The position numbers were made by a program, and so were the translations under genes. This document shows, piece after piece, positions 9,198 to 19,054 of a DNA stretch of 64,000 nt (within the stretch, counting starts at the first letter, position 1; each line of letters begins with the position of its first letter). The notes beneath the pieces are model-generated. The model worked only from the letters and a program-made list of their open reading frames with translations, had not been told where the DNA came from and searched no databases. This DNA is from Leptospira sp. 96542 (GTDB taxonomy: Bacteria > Spirochaetota > Leptospiria > Leptospirales > Leptospiraceae), in the NCBI GenBank assembly GCA_029310945.1, contig JARJFC010000001.1:152001-216000 (forward strand). The letters are read 5' to 3'.

Positions 9198-10277
9198 TTA
9201 GAGTGTATTCACGAGTAACCGACGTCCTCCTCTCAATGAATATTTTTCGATATTGTCACCAAGATACTGGAGTGCAGTTTTTGACCTTATTCCAGACTCG
9301 CAAATACAAATAATTGCCTGGTAACCCTCGAAACTTAGCTGTTGGCCAGACTGTAAATTCGATAAAGGAAAGGAAATCGTAAAAGGGATTGGATTTTCTG
9401 AAATTTCATCCTCTTCTCGAACATCAATCACCAAACATCTCTTAGATTGAGTCAATTCTTTCATTTGCAAAACTGAAATCTCATTTTTTTCTATTACTAA
9501 TTGTAAATCTAGTTTTTTATTTATACCGCAAATTTCACAGCTATGATTGATGTCCATTTTTGTCTGAAACAATATTGGCGGATTCCATTCTAAATAATAA
9601 ACAATATCAGTATCTATTTGACCTGGATTCAATAAATATTGAACCGCAAGCGATGCTTGATGAGTTCCAGCAAGTGTGGATTGAATGCCGATCACCCCAC
9701 CGATGTTACAACTTAACAAATCTCCTTCCTGTAAATTTGGGAATAAACAACGGTAACATGGACGACCATTTGGCGAAAAAAAAACGAACTGTGCGCTCGT
9801 TCTGTAAACTGAAGCAATCACGAATGGTTTATTCAATCGAAGGCATAAATCATTTATAATATATTTCGATGAAATCGTATCAGTACAATCTAATACAATA
9901 TCCCACTCCGCAAAAATATCTGGATCAGTATCAACTGATAACATTTGAGAATATTCAACGATATTTACCCATGGATTTCTTGCTAATAGAGCCTCAGATA
10001 CTACTTTCGTTTTTAACCGACCAATATCTGCGAATGTAAACAAAGTTTGGCGGTGGAGGTTTGTTAATTCGACAGAATCAAAATCCATAATTCCAATCTT
10101 ACCGACACCAGAGAGTGCCAACTGTAACGTCGCAGGACAACCCAAACCTCCTAAACCTATAACGAGAACCGAAGAATTTTTTAGAATTTTTTGTCCAAGC
10201 GTTCCAATATCCGGCACTAAAATTTGACGTTCGAAGAATTTTTCCTCATCCGATCGCATTCTGTAGGAATGACTCAT
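9198..10277 (-). CDS. moeB: MoeB/ThiF-type adenylyltransferase with C-terminal rhodanese domain
   Basis: Activates the C-terminal glycine of MoaD by adenylation before sulfur transfer. Residues 1 to about 255 are the E1-like domain, with GLGGLGCPA nucleotide loop, the DFDSVELTNLHRQ block, and zinc pairs CYRC and CEIC. Residues from about 270 form a rhodanese domain whose active loop reads CESGIR, so the protein could also deliver the sulfur. The gene runs against its neighbours: it converges on the molybdoenzyme with 9 bp between stops, and is divergent from moaA. It probably serves the MoaD encoded nearby. Confidence 0.88.
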   Translation of the reverse strand: MSHSYRMRSDEEKFFERQILVPDIGTLGQKILKNSSVLVIGLGGLGCPATLQLALSGVGKIGIMDFDSVELTNLHRQTLFTFADIGRLKTKVVSEALLARNPWVNIVEYSQMLSVDTDPDIFAEWDIVLDCTDTISSKYIINDLCLRLNKPFVIASVYRTSAQFVFFSPNGRPCYRCLFPNLQEGDLLSCNIGGVIGIQSTLAGTHQASLAVQYLLNPGQIDTDIVYYLEWNPPILFQTKMDINHSCEICGINKKLDLQLVIEKNEISVLQMKELTQSKRCLVIDVREEDEISENPIPFTISFPLSNLQSGQQLSFEGYQAIICICESGIRSKTALQYLGDNIEKYSLRGGRRLLVNTL

Positions 10278-10388
10278 CTAAAGTAAATAAGCAAGGAAAA
10301 ATTTAAAATCAAACTTATGGATAAATAATTATTCCAAATTTCATTTTTTGTTTCCAAGTCAGAATTCCAAAAGAATGTAGACAGTATC

Positions 10389-11324
10389 ATGGCAGAAAAT
10401 ACTCGAAAGTTTGAAGTTCTGCGTTTGAGTGTCCTTTCACACTGCAATTTTGCTTGCGTTTACTGTGCCCCAAAAAATAAATCGGATTCTTATGAAACTA
10501 AAATTCATTTCATTTCAACGGAATTATTAGAATCAAAAATAAAAATTTTAATCACTATTCTAAAATTGAAAGAAGTTCATCTCACAGGGGGTGAACCAAC
10601 GTTACACAAAGAGATAACAAATATAATTCAAAAAATAAGAATATTAGGGATAGACGAGGTTGCTCTCACTTCAAACGGATTTTTCAATATGCAATTAATT
10701 GACAAAATGAAAGATGCTGGCCTAACTCGCATGAACTTTTCTTTGGATAGTATTAATCAATATGCATTTGAAAAAATGAGCGATCGTAAAATTCCAATTG
10801 AAAATATCAAAATCAATATTCTACATGCAAAAAACACAGGTTTAGATGTAAAAATAAACTGTACAGTTTTAAATGGTTACAATCAAAACGAAATTTTACC
10901 ATTATTAGACTGGGCAGGAGAAAATGAAATACCCATTCGATATTTGGAATTTATGAAAATGGGACCATTGCAAGCAGAACATTCCGATTTATTTTTCTCG
11001 TCAGACAAAATTAAGAATACAATTAAATCAAAATACAAATTTAAGCCGTATTACACTGAAAAAGACTCCACAGCCACTTACCACCAAACAGAAAATGGAT
11101 ATATCTTTGGCATAATTGCAAATCACTCTGAACCATTTTGTGAGGGTTGTAATCGTTTAAGAATGGATTCATTTGGAAGGGTCTATGGGTGTTTGAGTGA
11201 TCAAACGTCTTTTGAATTGCCAGAAAATTTGGATGCAGCAAAAGCTGCCTTAGCCCAAGCCATGTTGACGAAAAAGAATTATTTTACTGGATCAAAACTA
11301 TCAATGAAGTTCATTGGAGGGTAG
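10389..11324 (+). CDS. moaA: GTP 3',8-cyclase MoaA
   Basis: Radical-SAM enzyme for the first step of molybdopterin synthesis. The N-terminal cluster motif is CNFACVYC (C-x3-C-x2-C), and the C-terminal cluster is CEGC followed by YGC (C-x2-C-x13-C). The chain ends in GG, the conserved tail needed by MoaA. At 311 residues it is slightly short for the family but all key blocks are present. It opens the moaA-moaD-moaE-mobA-HAD operon; moaD starts on the next base after its stop. Confidence 0.93.
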   Translation: MAENTRKFEVLRLSVLSHCNFACVYCAPKNKSDSYETKIHFISTELLESKIKILITILKLKEVHLTGGEPTLHKEITNIIQKIRILGIDEVALTSNGFFNMQLIDKMKDAGLTRMNFSLDSINQYAFEKMSDRKIPIENIKINILHAKNTGLDVKINCTVLNGYNQNEILPLLDWAGENEIPIRYLEFMKMGPLQAEHSDLFFSSDKIKNTIKSKYKFKPYYTEKDSTATYHQTENGYIFGIIANHSEPFCEGCNRLRMDSFGRVYGCLSDQTSFELPENLDAAKAALAQAMLTKKNYFTGSKLSMKFIGG

Positions 11325-11567
11325 ATGAAAATACAGCTACTCAGTTTTGCTGCATTCCGCGACTTTTTACCAAATACGCAGACGCTAGAATTAGAAAGTT
11401 CAGCCACGGTCGCAGATCTTAAAAATCTTTTAAAACAACAATATCCAGAACTAACAAAATTGCTTGGGATTAGCAGGGTTTCTATCAATCAATCCATTGT
11501 TGCAGAAACTGAAGTTATAAATGATGGAGCCATTATTGCCCTACTACCTCCATCTAGCGGAGGATAA
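11325..11567 (+). CDS. moaD: Molybdopterin synthase sulfur-carrier subunit MoaD
   Basis: Small ubiquitin-like protein (80 residues) ending in the GG tail (SSGG) that carries the thiocarboxylate sulfur for molybdopterin synthase. It starts immediately after the moaA stop and is followed at once by moaE, its partner subunit. The MoeB-type activator is encoded on the opposite strand just upstream. Confidence 0.92.
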   Translation: MKIQLLSFAAFRDFLPNTQTLELESSATVADLKNLLKQQYPELTKLLGISRVSINQSIVAETEVINDGAIIALLPPSSGG

Positions 11568-12008
11568 ATGGAAGATTTAAAACTGAAATACATTAGCCAT
11601 ATGCCACTGGAACTGCCAAAAACCTTTCCAGATTATCCGAGTATGGGTGGTTACGTCCTATTTGCTGGCGTGGTAAGAAATATCAATGAAGGGCGAGCAG
11701 TAACCCATTTGGAATATGATGCGTATCCAGAATTGGCTGAAAAAATGATAGGAGAAATAATTACCGAAGTTTGTAAACTTTGGAAATTAGAATTTATTGA
11801 ATGCACTCATAGACTTGGGACTGTAAAACTTGGGGAAGTTGCAGTTCTTGTTATTACAGGCTCAGTTCATAGAGATGAAGCTTATAAAGCAAATCGTATG
11901 ATTATTGATCGTGTCAAACATGAAGTTCCTATTTGGAAGAAAGAATTTTATGTCGATGGTACATCAGAATGGTCGAAAGGCTGTATTCATGAATCACTCG
12001 ATCATTAA
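11568..12008 (+). CDS. moaE: Molybdopterin synthase catalytic subunit MoaE
   Basis: Large subunit of molybdopterin synthase (146 residues). It shows YVLFAGVVRNINEGRAV near residues 29-45, the HLEYDAYPELAEKMI block and the RLGTVKLGEVAVLV / HRDEAY core, ending with VPIWKKEF carrying the catalytic lysines. It begins directly after the moaD stop. The mobA start lies inside its last 20 bases, so the genes are translationally linked. Confidence 0.93.
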   Translation: MEDLKLKYISHMPLELPKTFPDYPSMGGYVLFAGVVRNINEGRAVTHLEYDAYPELAEKMIGEIITEVCKLWKLEFIECTHRLGTVKLGEVAVLVITGSVHRDEAYKANRMIIDRVKHEVPIWKKEFYVDGTSEWSKGCIHESLDH

Positions 12009-12633
12009 GCCAAACTTCGTAATTCTTACAGGCGGACAAAGTGTCCGAATGCAGCAAGACAAAGCATTTGTAAAAATTGGCAAAAACTCAACTTTTTTAA
12101 CGAGATTACTAAAAAAACTAAAATATTTTAATGGTAATATTTATTTTTCATTAAGACAAAATCAAATTCAAGAATATTCAGAACTTATCCAAAATCCAAA
12201 TTTTTTAGTAGATCAAAATATTCCTGCTTATGGCCCTCTCAAAGGAATTCTATCTACATATTCTTATTTTAGTAAAAAAAAGAATATAGAACATTTATTT
12301 TTTTTACCAGTAGATATACCGTTCGTCAAACTAAGGACAATCAACCGTTTACTGCAAATAAACCTAAAGTCCAAAACAAAATTACCGGGAGTATTTTATG
12401 AATCTTCCACAGGTTTAGAACCATTGTGTGGAATTTATTCGATGGAAGTTCTTTCTAAATGGTATAACTCTATCATCTCAAAAGTAACGAATGATTTTTC
12501 TTTACAAAAACGAATCATTTGTTTAAACCCCAAACCTTATATTTTAAAATTACCGATAGATGAAGAATTTAACTTCCGAAACATCAATACAAAAGAAGAC
12601 CTTCAAAAAACAAGACAAGATGAAACTAATTGA
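11989..12633 (+). CDS. mobA: Molybdenum cofactor guanylyltransferase MobA
   Basis: Attaches GMP to the Mo cofactor to give the dinucleotide form used by DMSO-reductase-family enzymes such as the molybdoenzyme at 7038. The nucleotidyltransferase signature is ILTGGQSVRMQQDKA, with PVDIPF as the metal-binding aspartate motif. A longer frame reaches back to 11905, but the ATG at 11989 places the signature about 10 residues from the start, as usual, and gives 214 residues. It overlaps moaE by 20 bp and the next gene by 14 bp. The signature has Q where many MobA have G after RM. Confidence 0.85.
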   Translation: MNHSIIKPNFVILTGGQSVRMQQDKAFVKIGKNSTFLTRLLKKLKYFNGNIYFSLRQNQIQEYSELIQNPNFLVDQNIPAYGPLKGILSTYSYFSKKKNIEHLFFLPVDIPFVKLRTINRLLQINLKSKTKLPGVFYESSTGLEPLCGIYSMEVLSKWYNSIISKVTNDFSLQKRIICLNPKPYILKLPIDEEFNFRNINTKEDLQKTRQDETN

Positions 12634-13210
12634 ACAAAAAAAATTCTGGATATTCGATATGGACGGTACTCTTACCATTGCTCTCCACGATTTTCAGGCA
12701 ATCAAATTTGAACTAGGTTTACCACCAAACGAAGATATACTAAGTTCACTTTCAAAACTTTCTCCTATAGAACAGATTAAAAAACATACGCAGCTTAATA
12801 AAATAGAATTAGAGATCGCAAAACGAGCAGTAGAATCGCCAGGCACTAGTAAACTACTCAATGAATTGTCGTTAAAATCATATACGATGGGCATCTTAAC
12901 AAGAAATAGTTTTCAGAATTCACTTGAAACCTTAAAAGGAGCAAATTTAATTCATTTTTTTGAACCAAATTTTATTTTTTGTAGAGAGAAGGCGATTCCC
13001 AAACCTAATCCTGATGGCATTTTCCAACTAATGAAAGTTTGGGATGCAAAAAAGGAAAACACAATTATAGTGGGTGATTATCGTTTTGATTTAGAAGCGG
13101 GGAGAGCCGCTGGAATTGATACAATTTATATCGATCCAACGGGGGAATTTCCATACAAAAACCTTGCAGATCATTCTGTAAAAAGTTTAGATTCTATCCT
13201 TGAGATTTAA
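12620..13210 (+). CDS. HAD-superfamily hydrolase
   Basis: Phosphatase-like protein of 196 residues: DMDGTLT nucleophile motif near residue 12, a helical cap, TRNS (motif II) near 94, the KPNPDG lysine (motif III) and VGDYRFDLEAG (motif IV). It resembles phosphoglycolate-phosphatase or beta-phosphoglucomutase-like members; the substrate cannot be predicted. The ATG at 12620 is preferred over 12560 because it puts DMDGT at the normal distance from the N-terminus. It overlaps mobA by 14 bp, so it is the last gene of the moa operon, and a cofactor-related or housekeeping role is possible. Confidence 0.8.
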   Translation: MKLIEQKKFWIFDMDGTLTIALHDFQAIKFELGLPPNEDILSSLSKLSPIEQIKKHTQLNKIELEIAKRAVESPGTSKLLNELSLKSYTMGILTRNSFQNSLETLKGANLIHFFEPNFIFCREKAIPKPNPDGIFQLMKVWDAKKENTIIVGDYRFDLEAGRAAGIDTIYIDPTGEFPYKNLADHSVKSLDSILEI

Positions 13211-13291
13211 GCAAAGGCGATTTACATGAACTAACCTAAATCAGATGACCCTGTATTATCAAAGTCTTTCGATTAGTTCAAATTTTATAAC

Positions 13292-14434
13292 TCAATCCAA
13301 TTGTACCCACTTGCCATCTTTCATATAATATGCAAGTTTACCACTAACAGGCAATGCGTAAAAATTCCCTTTTTGAGCTTGGCTTAAAATGATATAATTA
13401 TCATCTCTCCTTGTTTCTTCCAAAACAAAACTTCCTTCTTGGGAAGTTAATGACCAAGTACCGTTTGTATTTTCGGTAAACTTTAATTCTTGTTTAATAG
13501 AATAAGTGTGCACTTTTCCTGCTAGTGTGGTTGTGGGAGGTGTTGGTCCAGTTGGTGTTGTAGTTGTGGCAACCGTTGACGCATTTTTTTCGTATTTTTT
13601 GATTTCCTTTAATAAATTAGTCTCACTATCAAAAGAAATCTCTTGTACAATTACTTTTCCCTTTGGATCCAAAACAAAAAGAGTCGGATAACCATCAAAT
13701 TTAAAATTGTCAATTTCTTTACTCTCATCATCTAAGGTGACAGAAACAAATTTACTATTCAAGGTTTGGATCACATTTTTTTTACTTAGAACCTTCTCTT
13801 CCAAATAAACACAGGCTCCGCACCAAGCTGGAGCAGAAATCGCAAAAAATATATTTTGATTTGTTTTTTGCGCTTTTGATTTTGCATCTTTCAAACTATT
13901 AGCCCAAAGGATACCACCGCTACTCCTAGATTTCACAACAGGCTTTTTTTCTTTCTCTTTTGAAACAATGACAGAAATGGTTTTCCGAATTTTCTTTGGT
14001 TCATAACACTTGTTTGTTTCGGAATTGCACCACTGAGTAAAAATTTCAATCGTTAGTTTTTCAGGTTTCACTGAAGCTTTTCGACCACCTGTTTCATAGA
14101 CAGAAAGTAAATAAGAGCCTGATTTTGTTTCTCCTTTTCCTTTAAGAATGAGATCTTCCTCTTTTTTGTCTCCACTTGGATTTTCCTTGATAGCAACCAA
14201 AAACCCTTTTGATTTTGAACTGAATTGTGTTGGTTTGTTAAAACTGAGGGCGCTCGTATTCGAAATGTAAAGATGTCGATTTTCAGGTAAAAATAAATCT
14301 ACAGTTACTTCTGCACTTCCTCCAGAAACCAATTCAATATTGTTTGGGAAGACAAATGCACTCTCTGTTTGCCCAAATACAAGCTGCGGAATCAATAAAG
14401 ATAAAAATAAAACAAAAATGCGGAATTTTGGCAT
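13292..14434 (-). CDS. Secreted DsbD-like protein with thioredoxin domain
   Basis: 380-residue exported protein. The start is set at 14434 because AAGGAG lies 8 bp upstream; a longer frame reaches 14467. Signal peptide (FVLFLSLLIPQLVFGQ) at residues 4-22. The N-terminal half resembles the DsbD alpha domain, with the paired cysteines in WCNSETNKCY; the C-terminal half is a thioredoxin fold with WCGAC. A Thr/Pro-rich linker (TTTPTGPTPPTT) and a C-terminal domain of about 60 residues follow. The eight-helix membrane domain that joins these two in DsbD is absent. A periplasmic disulfide-reducing role is inferred. Divergent from the protease gene. Confidence 0.75.
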   Translation of the reverse strand: MPKFRIFVLFLSLLIPQLVFGQTESAFVFPNNIELVSGGSAEVTVDLFLPENRHLYISNTSALSFNKPTQFSSKSKGFLVAIKENPSGDKKEEDLILKGKGETKSGSYLLSVYETGGRKASVKPEKLTIEIFTQWCNSETNKCYEPKKIRKTISVIVSKEKEKKPVVKSRSSGGILWANSLKDAKSKAQKTNQNIFFAISAPAWCGACVYLEEKVLSKKNVIQTLNSKFVSVTLDDESKEIDNFKFDGYPTLFVLDPKGKVIVQEISFDSETNLLKEIKKYEKNASTVATTTTPTGPTPPTTTLAGKVHTYSIKQELKFTENTNGTWSLTSQEGSFVLEETRRDDNYIILSQAQKGNFYALPVSGKLAYYMKDGKWVQLD

Positions 14435-14638
14435 TTTAAGATCTCCTTGCGGGGGAATCCTACTCATAAATTGATGTTTGTCAATAAATATTTATGAAAA
14501 CAAAGAAAAGTCATTAGCAAATTGTACGCTTGCGTTTTTTGCATTTAAGAATATTCGGATTTCTACGCATTATCGTCATATTTTTTAATTAAATATTTTT
14601 CCGAAAATAAATGATCTTTTCTTGCTTTTGGAATTGAT

Positions 14639-16498
14639 TTGGAAGTAATTTCCCATGTGAAAAACAAATTATTTCTTTTCATCTGTTTCGTACAGATTGT
14701 ATTCATAAACCCAATCGGCAGACTTCCCGAAAGACATAACCAGGCTTATATCACGATCCCGAATGTAAATCAATCCCAAAGTGGAGAAATCAACGGCGGT
14801 TTACTGGTTGATTCTGGAGAGTTTTCAGAGATTCCTGTTTGGAATCCTCCAAAACATAGATCACTGACTCCCCCACCACCTGTGAAAGATCTGCGTTATA
14901 ATGATTATGGAATAAGCTTATTTCCAGAAATTGGAAGACAACAAATGAATGACTGTACTGCATGGGCTTCCGCATATTATTTAAAAACATATCTTGAAGC
15001 TGTAGATAACAATTGGGTACCGGATAGACCATCGCGAATTTTTTCTCCATCGTATATTTATAATCAAATCAATAGCGGACGCGACCAAGGATCAAGCGTC
15101 ACCAATGCATTAAAACTAATGTATGAACAAGGTGCTGCAACTTTGCAGACAATGCCATATACAACAAATTTTACGGCAAGACCAACTAACAATGCATTTA
15201 ATGAAGCAAAAAAATATAAGATAAATAAATACTATAGCATAACTTCTTTAGCCGAGATTAAAAACGCGTTACAACTTGGACACCCCTTGCTCGTGGGGAT
15301 TGTTACAGATGCAACGTTCAACAGCGGTAAGTATAAAATATTTAACAAAACACTTCGGGACAATGCCCGCGATCGATTGGGTTCTTCCCATGGTAGGCAT
15401 GCAATGGTCATCGTTGCTTATGACGATGATAGAAGAGCACTTCTATTTTTAAACTCTTGGGGATCCCAATGGGGTGAAAAAGGATATGTATGGGTTAGTT
15501 ACGATTTGTTTGGCAAAATAGGTTATGACAACAAGGGAGCAAATTTTCTGGAAATTGCTCTTGTAGCAATCGACGAAAAATCGAATATTGAAACAGCAAA
15601 ACCAGATAAAAATTCGATTCAATTGAAAGCAAATACTTGGTTTTCTGGTATTGATGAAGGTAACCATGGTTACTGGGGTTGGAAGGCCAAAATAGAAGCC
15701 AACGAAATTACAAAATCCATAATTCAAAAAATTGAATGGGATATTCCAGAAGAATTAGAAGCAAATAATAATACGAATTTAGATTATGAATTAACAGGCG
15801 TTTCACACAGTTTCGGTGCAAATAAAATTGGCGCTCGCATTAATTTTACTGACGGCACTTCAAAAAAATTGAATTTTGTGCTCGAATTCAACGAAATCAA
15901 ACGCGGCGCCTTAAAATTTATTCAAGCCGATAAATATTATGGCAAAATCAACAACCAAGACTATTGGGATTGGTCTATCAAAATAGATGGAAGTTTAACA
16001 GATCTCCATGATATCCAAAAAGTTATTTACCATTTACACAAAACATTCAAAAATCCGAATGTGGAAGTTATTAGTTCACCTGAAAATGGTTTTGCATATT
16101 CAACGAGAGGCTGGGGAACATTTGAAGTTGGGGCTTCTGTCTATTTTAAAGATGGCACGATCGAAAAGTTCACTAAAATGCTTAAATTCACAGACAAAGT
16201 CAAACCTAAATTAAGATTAACTAATTCTTCCGTTCCATTGGAAAAACGAGATGGCCAAACTTATTATAATTGGACCGCATTTTTAGAAGGTTCGGAAATG
16301 GATTTAGCTAAGATACAAACTGTTGAATATATCCTCCACCCATCTTTCAAAAATAATCAAATCAAAATAAACCAAGGAAAAGATTTTGGATTTCCAATGT
16401 CAGCCATCGGTTGGGGTACTTTTCCATTAAAGGCAATTGTTTATTTTAATGATGGATCAAAAGAAACATTAACACATAATTTGGATTTCAAAGACTAG
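14639..16498 (+). CDS. Secreted papain-like cysteine protease with three pYEATS-like repeats
   Basis: 619 residues. A hydrophobic N-terminus suggests export. The start could be TTG 14639 or, better spaced after GGAAG, GTG 14657. Residues about 90-315 are a C1A (papain) peptidase with Cys106 (MNDCTAWA), His in GRHAMVIVAYDDD and Asn in LFLNSWGSQWG. Beyond residue 325 there are three tandem repeats of about 90 residues; the last two clearly carry the pattern W-x-W/NW...I-x-x-V-x-Y-x-LH...F...GWGTF...FxDG, the hallmark I associate with prokaryotic YEATS-like domains. The substrate is unknown. No neighbour suggests a pathway. Confidence 0.8.
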   Translation: MEVISHVKNKLFLFICFVQIVFINPIGRLPERHNQAYITIPNVNQSQSGEINGGLLVDSGEFSEIPVWNPPKHRSLTPPPPVKDLRYNDYGISLFPEIGRQQMNDCTAWASAYYLKTYLEAVDNNWVPDRPSRIFSPSYIYNQINSGRDQGSSVTNALKLMYEQGAATLQTMPYTTNFTARPTNNAFNEAKKYKINKYYSITSLAEIKNALQLGHPLLVGIVTDATFNSGKYKIFNKTLRDNARDRLGSSHGRHAMVIVAYDDDRRALLFLNSWGSQWGEKGYVWVSYDLFGKIGYDNKGANFLEIALVAIDEKSNIETAKPDKNSIQLKANTWFSGIDEGNHGYWGWKAKIEANEITKSIIQKIEWDIPEELEANNNTNLDYELTGVSHSFGANKIGARINFTDGTSKKLNFVLEFNEIKRGALKFIQADKYYGKINNQDYWDWSIKIDGSLTDLHDIQKVIYHLHKTFKNPNVEVISSPENGFAYSTRGWGTFEVGASVYFKDGTIEKFTKMLKFTDKVKPKLRLTNSSVPLEKRDGQTYYNWTAFLEGSEMDLAKIQTVEYILHPSFKNNQIKINQGKDFGFPMSAIGWGTFPLKAIVYFNDGSKETLTHNLDFKD

Positions 16499-16532
16499 TT
16501 TTGGATGAATACGCTCAAGAATAATACCAAAA

Positions 16533-17819
16533 TCAATTACTAAAGGTTTTCCAAGTTCCAATAATTTTACCTTGCCGAATGAGGACAATTTCACCCATTT
16601 CGGCAAGCACCTTCTCACTTTGAGTTGGGCGATAAAATACATAATCGTCAGGTTCTAATTTCGTTTGTTTACTTCCATTGAGTATACCTTGGTTTGTGCT
16701 CAAACCAAATAATTGATTATCATATAACCCCTTTGGAGATTCTTTCTTAGCTAAAAATGCACCACCATACGTAAAATAGGTGACTTGCAAATTTGGATTC
16801 CAAAGTGGAAACAAAAAAGATAAACTTTCTAAAAAAGGAATGGTGGTTCCCTCAAGTTTCTTCAAAACAGGTGCTGCAATGAAAAAAGCTGGTTTATGAT
16901 TTTTTAATGTAACCACATCAAAATCGGTTGGCATGACCAAAGCCGAGCCAACAGAAACATCATTGACTATAGAATTTCTATTTTGATAAAACTGATACGT
17001 TTTACTACCGCCTCCATTAAATAACATTGGTTTGTCAAACAATAAAGGAAAAGACTTTTTACCTATTTGGTAAAATTCTTCGTATACCAAAAGAGATTTT
17101 TGTAATGACTCATCAATGGCGGTAGTCTTATCGCCAAAAAAATTTGGTGTAGATGCTACATGTGGTTCGTATCCCATAAACCCTTCGAAAATTAAAGATT
17201 TATGATTTATATCTAGAATATTTAACGTCTGTTTGAAAGACTCCATATTTGAAAACCCGCCTCTGTGAAGGCCAATGTCGATTTCTAAAACAATACGTAA
17301 TTGAGTATTCGTTTTTTGCGAAAATGAAAGATACTGATCCAACCTTTTTTTAGAATCCACAAGCCAACGTAATTTCTGAAATCTTTCAGGTTTGGTTTTA
17401 CTGTAAACATCTTCCAAGGCTTTCACTGGCATAGGTTTTCCAAGTAAAATATCCGATGAATTAAATTCTGGATCATTCAATAACATGACTAAATCAGCTG
17501 AATGAAAAACCATCAACTTTTCCGTATTTGTGAATTTTATAATATATCGCAATAGTTGTTTTGAAGGAAGGGATTTTACAACGATTCGATAAGCCAAGGG
17601 AGGGTAAAGTTTTGATTTTAATATTTGAAGATTTTCATCCAAACGATCCAAGTCCAGGAGAATAACAGGTCTACCAAATCCATTAGATTTTAATTCGGAA
17701 TTAAGTTTTGAAAAATATTCAGAATGCGGATGTCCTTCATCCTTTGGTTGCAAAATAAAAAATAACGATATAATTAAAACTACGATTGCTAAATTGCGGA
17801 TATGACTTTTTTTTAACAT
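16533..17819 (-). CDS. Membrane-anchored alanine racemase-like (fold type III) PLP enzyme
   Basis: 428 residues with one N-terminal membrane helix (about residues 8-25), then an alanine-racemase-like barrel. The likely PLP lysine is in YRIVVKSLPS (about residue 84), matching the N-terminal lysine of D-threonine aldolase and D-serine dehydratase relatives. EIDIGLHRGG and FNGGGSKT supply further barrel motifs. The C-terminal part contains DDYVFYRPTQSE, like the metal-site domain of D-threonine-aldolase-type proteins. Reaction unknown; a D-amino-acid lyase or dehydratase acting outside the cytoplasm is plausible. It stands alone. Confidence 0.7.
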   Translation of the reverse strand: MLKKSHIRNLAIVVLIISLFFILQPKDEGHPHSEYFSKLNSELKSNGFGRPVILLDLDRLDENLQILKSKLYPPLAYRIVVKSLPSKQLLRYIIKFTNTEKLMVFHSADLVMLLNDPEFNSSDILLGKPMPVKALEDVYSKTKPERFQKLRWLVDSKKRLDQYLSFSQKTNTQLRIVLEIDIGLHRGGFSNMESFKQTLNILDINHKSLIFEGFMGYEPHVASTPNFFGDKTTAIDESLQKSLLVYEEFYQIGKKSFPLLFDKPMLFNGGGSKTYQFYQNRNSIVNDVSVGSALVMPTDFDVVTLKNHKPAFFIAAPVLKKLEGTTIPFLESLSFLFPLWNPNLQVTYFTYGGAFLAKKESPKGLYDNQLFGLSTNQGILNGSKQTKLEPDDYVFYRPTQSEKVLAEMGEIVLIRQGKIIGTWKTFSN

Positions 17820-17976
17820 AACTTACCTACAGATTTGTCATTCAAATTTCTGATTTTTACAGGTAAAACCAAGATAATTTATTCTCTGAATTTAACATTT
17901 TACAGAAAAATAGCAATGAACAAAAAGTTAGTAACTGTCTAAAATATAGTAAAGGAATTCTAAATTTTAAGATACA

Positions 17977-18960
17977 ATGACAAAATTATCAGTTCTCGAT
18001 TTGGTTTTTATTAATGAAGGTGAGAATGCAAATTTAGCACTCCTAAGTAGCGTACGAATCGCACAGAGTGTGGAAAATTTTGGTTACCATAGAATCTGGG
18101 TGGCAGAACATCATAACTTTCCGAGTATAGCGAGTGCTGCTACATCTGTCGTTATTGGACATTTAGCTTCCAAAACAAAGGCAATTCGGGTGGGGGCTGG
18201 AGGTATCATGTTACCGAATCATTCTCCACTGGTGATTGCAGAACAGTTTGGTACCTTAGAGAGTTTGTTCCCAGGTAGAATTGATTTAGGTTTAGGAAGA
18301 GCTCCTGGCACCGACCAAATCACCTTACGTGCGTTACGACGAGATCCAACTAGTTCAAACAATTTTCCTGAAGACGTAAAAGAACTGTTATTCTATTTAG
18401 GTGAAAAAGTAGACAGGGCCTCTGTCCAAGCTATACCTGGGGTTGGAACAAATGTACCAGTTTGGATCCTCGGATCTAGTTTGTTTGGTGCTCAATTGGC
18501 TGCAGCATATGGTTTGCCTTATGCATTTGCTTCTCATTTTGCACCTGCTTCCTTAATGGATGCAATCGAGATTTATAGAAATAATTTTAGGCCTTCTGTA
18601 TATTTACAAAAACCATATCTAATGGTAAGTGTAAATGTAATCGTCCAAGACACAGACGAAGAAGCCAAATTTTTATTTACAAGCACACAACAGTCCTTCA
18701 CTCGAATCGTCCGGGGGACGCGTGGTACGTTTCCTCCTCCAATTTCTGATATCGAAACTTATTGGAATGAACATGAAAAGGAATTCGCCTCTAGGATGTT
18801 GTCTTATTCCGTTATAGGATCGAAGGATACAGTGTCTATTGGATTAAAGAAAATTTTGGAAGAAACACGTGCTGATGAACTAATGATTGTTACTTCAGTT
18901 TATGATACAGATACAAGGATAAAATCTCTAAAATTATTGTCCGAACTGGATTTAACTTAA
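17977..18960 (+). CDS. Luciferase-like flavin-dependent monooxygenase
   Basis: 327-residue TIM-barrel protein of the LLM family, YhbW-like group. The N-terminal RIWVAEHHN block, [13 protein letters not shown] and the [14 protein letters not shown] motif are typical. The substrate cannot be predicted; it would use reduced FMN and oxygen in the cytoplasm. It starts about 160 bp from the divergent PLP enzyme gene. The next gene follows after about 95 bp, so co-transcription is possible but not evident. Confidence 0.88.
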   Translation: MTKLSVLDLVFINEGENANLALLSSVRIAQSVENFGYHRIWVAEHHNFPSIASAATSVVIGHLASKTKAIRVGAGGIMLPNHSPLVIAEQFGTLESLFPGRIDLGLGRAPGTDQITLRALRRDPTSSNNFPEDVKELLFYLGEKVDRASVQAIPGVGTNVPVWILGSSLFGAQLAAAYGLPYAFASHFAPASLMDAIEIYRNNFRPSVYLQKPYLMVSVNVIVQDTDEEAKFLFTSTQQSFTRIVRGTRGTFPPPISDIETYWNEHEKEFASRMLSYSVIGSKDTVSIGLKKILEETRADELMIVTSVYDTDTRIKSLKLLSELDLT

Positions 18961-19054
18961 AAAGAATTCAATGATGTAAAATTTGTCTATTTGGGAACTT
19001 GATCAAATATTTACGGGTCTTACTGTATCGAAGTTCCAATCAATGAGGGAAAAG

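Noticed and set aside
9560..9859. Plus-strand frame inside moeB
   Set aside because: Shadow of the moeB-rhodanese gene on the other strand.
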